This document shows positions 47,085 through 64,000 of a stretch of 64,000 nucleotides of DNA, one piece after another. A model generated the notes under the pieces. The model was not told where the DNA came from. It did not search any database and was given only the letters and a program-made list of their open reading frames with translations. A program made the translations under genes and the position numbers. Within the stretch, counting starts at the first letter, position 1; every line of letters begins with the position of its first letter. This stretch comes from Sipunculus nudus (taxonomy: Eukaryota; Annelida; Sipuncula; Golfingiida; Sipunculidae). The stretch is taken from the NCBI GenBank assembly GCA_026874595.1, contig CM049311.1, forward strand, positions 21,382,676-21,446,675, read 5' to 3'.

Positions 47085-47496
47085 TTATGTTTTTCATAAT
47101 TTAGTCTGAATTACATTGTTATATTATATATTGTGATGTATGCATTTACACACATATATGAAGATACTCTGATCAAATTAGAGAAATCAGCATTCTGACA
47201 GTGTAAAGAAGACAAGAGACTCCTGTAGGTCAGGTCAATGTATTACCATGTGGATTTGTTATGTGATGGTAGCACTGTGCCCTGAACAGACCAGGAACTC
47301 ATTTGGTTTACTGGTTTAGACATGGAGGACAGAATTTAGATATGACTTATATCTATCAAAACATGTTGCTTTTATTCTTTTCTGAAGATTTTGTGCTGAC
47401 AAACTACTGACATGCTTATAGTGAAATAATGATACACATGTGTATTTCTGTGGCTGATATCACTGTCAGTGACTACAAAAGTGCTGACAGCTGTTT

Positions 47497-47502
47497 AATA
47501 AA
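47497..47502 (+). terminator. FIG4: Candidate FIG4 poly(A) signal AATAAA
   Basis: First AATAAA after the stop, about 410 nt downstream. Further AATAAA motifs occur later, so which one is used is unknown. Confidence 0.45.
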
Positions 47503-50500
47503 TCACACTAGCTTGTTTTTTGTTGAAAGAGAAATCAGAGAATTTTTTCTACCAGGAAATCATTTTTTGTGTGATATTGATATTAATAATATTTTAAGGC
47601 AAATGTGTAATATGATAATGTAATGAGATTTAAATATATTTGTCTGAACTTATTACCATTCCAGATTATATATTCCACATTATTACATAAGATGTGTGCA
47701 TGTCTGTTTATCTAGTAATAGGTTCCTGAAAGGATAAACCTGTGAAGATGAAACATGTTTGTGTTCAGACTGAGACCCTTGTGAATTATAAAACTTTGCC
47801 TGAAACCTTCATGCCCCCCAAAAAATCAGCTTATGGTGCAGTTCAGTTTGGTGCTGAAAGCATTCTCAGATAAGTTAAAAATTGCAAACAATTTTGTTAA
47901 AAAATTGGTCATCCTGATTTGTCTAGAAAATTTGATGATTATAGCTTTAGTAGTACCAGTATCTTGCTTTGAGATATGCATTTATGGTGTGCTTATGGCT
48001 AAGCACATTTACATCTTGAGACCACACTTGTATGTAAAGCTATTACAAAAACCAAGACTCAGTCTCCAGTCATACACAAAAGAAAAATTACTGGTAATAA
48101 AAATATTGTCTTGTCTGATACATAATGTTTGATGATATATATTCTCTGTGACTTGTGTAAAAGTAATAACTGATAATGGTAATCTATGTTCTCTTCACTC
48201 ATGAAATGACAAATCAGGATTCACAGATCTGTTGAGCAAGAACAGTGGTAAAGTTATGATAAATCAGTTTAGTCCACTTGTACAGAATTTAAAGGCAAAT
48301 TACTCATTATAATGTGAATTTTTTGTTTATCATATGAGAATCTCTGAAAACATCCAGTATACCTCATTGTGTCAGAGCCCAAGAAACTGCCAGAAAACTT
48401 TGGACACATTTAAGGATGTATGTTTATGATTTGGATCAAAGCATGGTATTCAGCTTGTAGGACATGCTAAAGGTTTTACTGGTACCTTTGGTTTTGATGT
48501 AAGAGTTTCCAGTATGATTCCTTGAATAATGCTTATCAACATTCTTGCTCATTGAAGAAGCTATTTCAAGGAAAAATCTGAAACCACAGGGTTTAGATAC
48601 ACAAGATGTTACATGGATTTCTGGGGTACGGTACGTGTATGTTGATTAGCCAATACTGCCATATATAGTGATATATAATGACTGCCATATTTCGGTTGTG
48701 TTTAAGTCCAGTAAAGCCTCAGAATCAAGGATTAGGAAAAGATTTTGCTGTCCCTGAGAGGTGCCTATATTTTTGAGACATTATAGTCTGTTCCCCCGGT
48801 AGGTGTCCATTGAAATTTAGCTATAATTCTCTCAAACTAATTATTATCGCACAGTTCAGCCCTAAAACTGATGAGGGAGCTAAGGCGTAATATGAGATGT
48901 AAAACTACATAACAAAAACCAACATTTATATTTTGCAACCTTCTTCTGAATCTTTTGGCCAAGTGACATGGCTTCATACATGGGTTTAGCAGCCTCACTT
49001 TGACAAAAACATTTTTTAAAATATTTATGACACTCAGCTACCAATCAGCAGGGTTTAAATGTAGCTGTTTGAGCATGTGACCAGTGACCTTGACCATACC
49101 AGATTAGATGAGATGTTGAAAAAAATACTGTTTTCTCAGATATTGATTTTAATGAATTACAAAAGTATTTTACAACGTATGGTTTTGGTTTCATTCTAGT
49201 TTATAAGGCCTATGCCTCATTCCTCCATTGCAACTTACTTTCTGGATCTAATCTGTAAGTTTAAAAAAGGTTTACAAATTTCAATGGGCACCCCATCGTG
49301 GAACAGTCTATAGTAACAGACGTGCAAACTTGAGATATGGGTGACCGCCTCAAGCGCGTGCCGCAGTTAATTATCTGTTTCAGATGGTTTCAATGCATGA
49401 ATTTTGGTTTGTTGCACATGTACATAATAATATCCCAACTTATATGTAATGGTGAAATATGTAATACTGGATGAGTGAAAAAAAAAGGATTCTAAGAGAA
49501 TAACATATAATGATTAATAAAAATATGAATAAAAATTGTCATAAAAAATTTATAGTAGTCATATTTATTTCATGAATATCTTTGTATATTTGTAATAATC
49601 TGCAGTGTAATCGTTCCTTGTCTGAGAAGAACTGTGATCAGAGATTTTAAAAATTTAATTTTCCAAGCAAAACATCCATGGAAAGTGGATGATCAGAGGT
49701 ATAGATACCAGAAAAGTTTAATTCCTGGTAATCTTGCTTAGAGACAGGTACTGGTTTGTTGATCAGTCAGCAATAACAAATACATTAACAGGGTTTGCAT
49801 ATCTTGGCACAACTTAATTGAGGTTTAATAGGCATAGTAAATTTTAATGTATCAATGGCACTTGGTAATTATTTTTTCATTACCATGCTTGGGAGATTGA
49901 CAAATGGTGATGGAATGAATGGACCTGCCAGGCAGTTAATAAGATCAATGTCTGTGACTGAAAGATGTAAAATAAGACTTGATCCCAAGCCTCAATAGAT
50001 GTAACAGTGTGTGCAATTTTGGTGCTGGCTCATGAGTGTGATGTAACAAATAATCATGGAAAAAATAAATGGGAATGATAAGACTTTCTTCAGCAGTAGA
50101 AAAAATTTCAACATTAACTGGCACCAAATGAACAAGGTTGAACTCTATTTGAGATATATACCTGCAGTATTTGAAGTATCAGATTTCTCAGTTTTCAATT
50201 TCTGAAAATCATGCTCCTATATGGTGCATTTGATAACTTATTTTTGCTGATGCACAAGTTGGTTACTGATATTCAGTTCCCAACACAGATGGAAAGATGT
50301 GCAACACACATTAATGCTGTATATGTTAAAAGTATTTAAAAATAAAAAGGTATATATTTCACAGCCTTGTGGTTCTTTGGAATTATATGGATGAGTTTAT
50401 GGTGCAACTTCATACTGCAGTTGGTTATATATATTTGTGACATTTAACAATATATCTTTTTTTTTGTGTTTGTTTAGCAAGGGTTCCTATTTTGCCATCT

Positions 50501-50571
50501 CAAAATAACCATATGCTGAGAGAATTACATTAATAGCATTAATAGCAGTTGAACTATCTACCATCTATCTA

Positions 50572-50929
50572 TCTATATATACTACTAAAATTGGCCGGTC
50601 TTCTTTGTCCCAGCAAACCCGCATAAACTGGCCATGATGGTAGGCCAGTTTTGCCATCGGTGTCAGTCAGATGCCATAACTTAAAGAATGCACATCAATT
50701 TAGCCCTTCATCCTGCACACAAATTCCGAGCAGCATTGCATCACAGGTCTGGCGCACAACATCACACCGCCTGCCATTGCTGGCCTTCAACTTGGCCCAT
50801 TACCACAAAGACATAAATAATTGGTTCTGTATCAACCACCAGATGTCTCTACCCTATGGGTATGGGGACATGCTATGCGGCAGTATACCCTTCCTCTGCA
50901 ACAGGACCCAACAGGTCCCCATTTTCTAG
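50572..50929 (+). mobile_element. Non-autonomous Helitron, 358 bp
   Basis: Begins TCTATATATACTACTAAAAT right after an A, and ends CTAG followed by T: the 5'-TC...CTRR-3' layout of Helitrons inserted at A|T without target duplication. A small hairpin (GGACC-caaca-GGTCC, 50904-50918) sits eight bases before the CTAG. No Rep/helicase coding sequence, so non-autonomous. Confidence 0.75.
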
Positions 50930-51506
50930 TTAATGTATATAAATGTCTGCTTGGTTGTGCTTGGAGGGTGTATAAGTTTCTTTCTCATAATTTTAAACCT
51001 CAGGAATATTGTGAATATTGAAACGCTTGCAAATTTTAAGCCAATTATAACATATTACATGCTGAATTCACTTTAGTAGCCCAAATAGTTATGACTGTAT
51101 CACTGTATAGGTCTAAAGTACAGGCTATAGTAAAGACTAGGTTCTTCACAGCCTGTAGCATCTGCAAATGACTGCAGTGTATTTTCAAGTACAGAGGTAC
51201 CACTGAGAGGATTCAGCCCCAGTATTATTGTAAGTAGCAAATTTTTTACTCATGCACTAAATAGGTCTTACCGGACTCCAGTACCATAATAGCACTCAAG
51301 GACCCCTTTTTTGGATGCCACCACTAATACTGGGAAACAAGATGAGAGTAACTGCTTAAGAGACATACTCGAACATTCCATGAAATCATGAGAAAACTGC
51401 AGAAGTCACAATATTGCTAATAATGCAGCTAGTGTATACTGGCTACTCCAATTAATTATAGACAAAAAAATTGTTCAATAACAAAACCATTTTTTTATAT
51501 ACAGCC

Positions 51507-51512
51507 TTTATT
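51507..51512 (-). terminator. SYF2: Distal SYF2 poly(A) signal candidate
   Basis: AATAAA on the minus strand about 840 nt past the SYF2 stop. Confidence 0.35.
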
Positions 51513-52246
51513 ACAACAATACAATATATGTACAATATATATATTATTTTGTGGACTGTCTGAACATAAAATTTCACAAAACAAGTGATATTCAAACCTG
51601 AGTGGAAATGCTATTAATGGTACTGTAGGTAATCCTGTATGTAACCGCACTCTTCAGTGTTAACCCTTTTACTACCAATGTACAAAACCTAATGGCAGAG
51701 TATCACACTGCTGCCATAATACCCACTTCCGAGGAACCAAATTTAAATTCACTTAATTAGTCAAATCTCATTACTGACATATAAAACTAAGCATTCAGTT
51801 AAACATATTAATTTAAAATGTACCCACTTTTAACTACTGTCTTTTCTCCCCACCCCTCCCACCCATACAAAAGCGCACTGACTTAGTGGCTCAATTTTAC
51901 AAAGTTCATATATCTAGCTGATTAGTTAAAATGTGGTCTGATTCTGTGTGTAGAACAGATACTGTTATGCCAGCTAAACTATCTCAAGTTTTCCTGATCT
52001 CTGCAGGAGTGTGCGTGACTGAATATTATGATGTTATGTATAAACTGGCTCCTTTTTTAATGTGGTACAGTATAGAAAAATCTGGTCCACTTCAGCTCAC
52101 TAAAATTTACTTTGATTAAATGTATGGTGAAACCTGCCCTAAAGACCTAATCAGTTTTGTGACCACCTAAAAATAAAGACCACTTGTTCATGGTACTGAT
52201 ATTTTTTTGGCTCTTTCCATAAGAACTCGCTAAGATGAACCTCAAT

Positions 52247-52252
52247 TTATTA
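52247..52252 (-). terminator. SYF2: Proximal SYF2 poly(A) signal candidate
   Basis: AATAAA on the minus strand about 100 nt past the SYF2 stop, a normal distance for a short 3' UTR. Confidence 0.5.
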
Positions 52253-52350
52253 AGGTTTCGTTGGTGGTAACTAATTTAAGGTTTTACTGTATTACAAAAT
52301 CATTATTTACAAAAAAGTTCATCCATTAAAATACGGTCCTGTAATATCCA

Positions 52351-63982
<11,632 letters not shown>

Positions 63983-64000
63983 CTCGATTTCGTTATTTTG

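Larger units (their letters stand above)
47085..52350. other. Convergent intergenic region, FIG4 / SYF2
   Basis: Contains the 3' UTRs of both genes and the Helitron at 50572-50929. Other open frames here are short, start at arbitrary ATGs and match nothing I recognise. Confidence 0.6.

Overview
Eukaryotic, AT-rich, intron-dense genomic DNA, most likely from a marine lophotrochozoan and probably a mollusc. This rests on the metazoan gene content, GT-AG introns of 0.1-5 kb, abundant (TA)n microsatellites and poly(C) runs, and many copies of short interspersed elements with (GTCC)n-rich heads of a kind I associate with mollusc genomes. The species assignment is inference. Every gene model was built by hand from conserved protein blocks, GT-AG sites and phase bookkeeping; almost none of the long single-frame ORFs is a gene by itself.

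Layout. (1) 1-17769, minus strand: an importin alpha (karyopherin alpha, KPNA1/5/6 type). Eleven successive coding exons plus one duplicated exon are visible; the C-terminal exon(s) lie off the left edge. (2) About 17770-22505: divergent intergenic region full of microsatellites, with a candidate 5' UTR exon and an ETS-type promoter motif near 19.2 kb. (3) 22572-47084, plus strand: a complete 23-exon FIG4 (SAC-domain PI(3,5)P2 phosphatase), with a one-base insertion in exon 8. (4) 47085-52350: convergent intergenic region holding a compact non-autonomous Helitron. (5) 52351-63982, minus strand: a complete 7-exon SYF2 (spliceosomal NTC-associated protein), whose first coding exon is 12 nt and lies at the right edge. 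The three genes (nuclear import adaptor, endolysosomal phosphoinositide phosphatase, splicing factor) share no pathway; this is ordinary housekeeping synteny.

Most notable gene-level observation: the importin alpha exon for armadillo repeat 3, part of the major NLS-binding groove, exists as two tandem 89-nt versions (11568-11656 and 10094-10182). Both have intact splice sites and identical phases, differ at six amino acids and carry 15 synonymous codon changes. Including or skipping both would break the frame, so they look like a mutually exclusive exon pair that could change cargo choice.

The introns are a dense record of transposable elements: two TA-flanked TIR elements with related ends (one with a readable empty site), a pogo-like element split by another repeat, a TIR MITE family, a Helitron, two Mutator-like elements with 8- and 9-bp target duplications, a decayed LINE 3' end, tRNA-derived SINE heads, and several two-copy families shared between introns of different genes.
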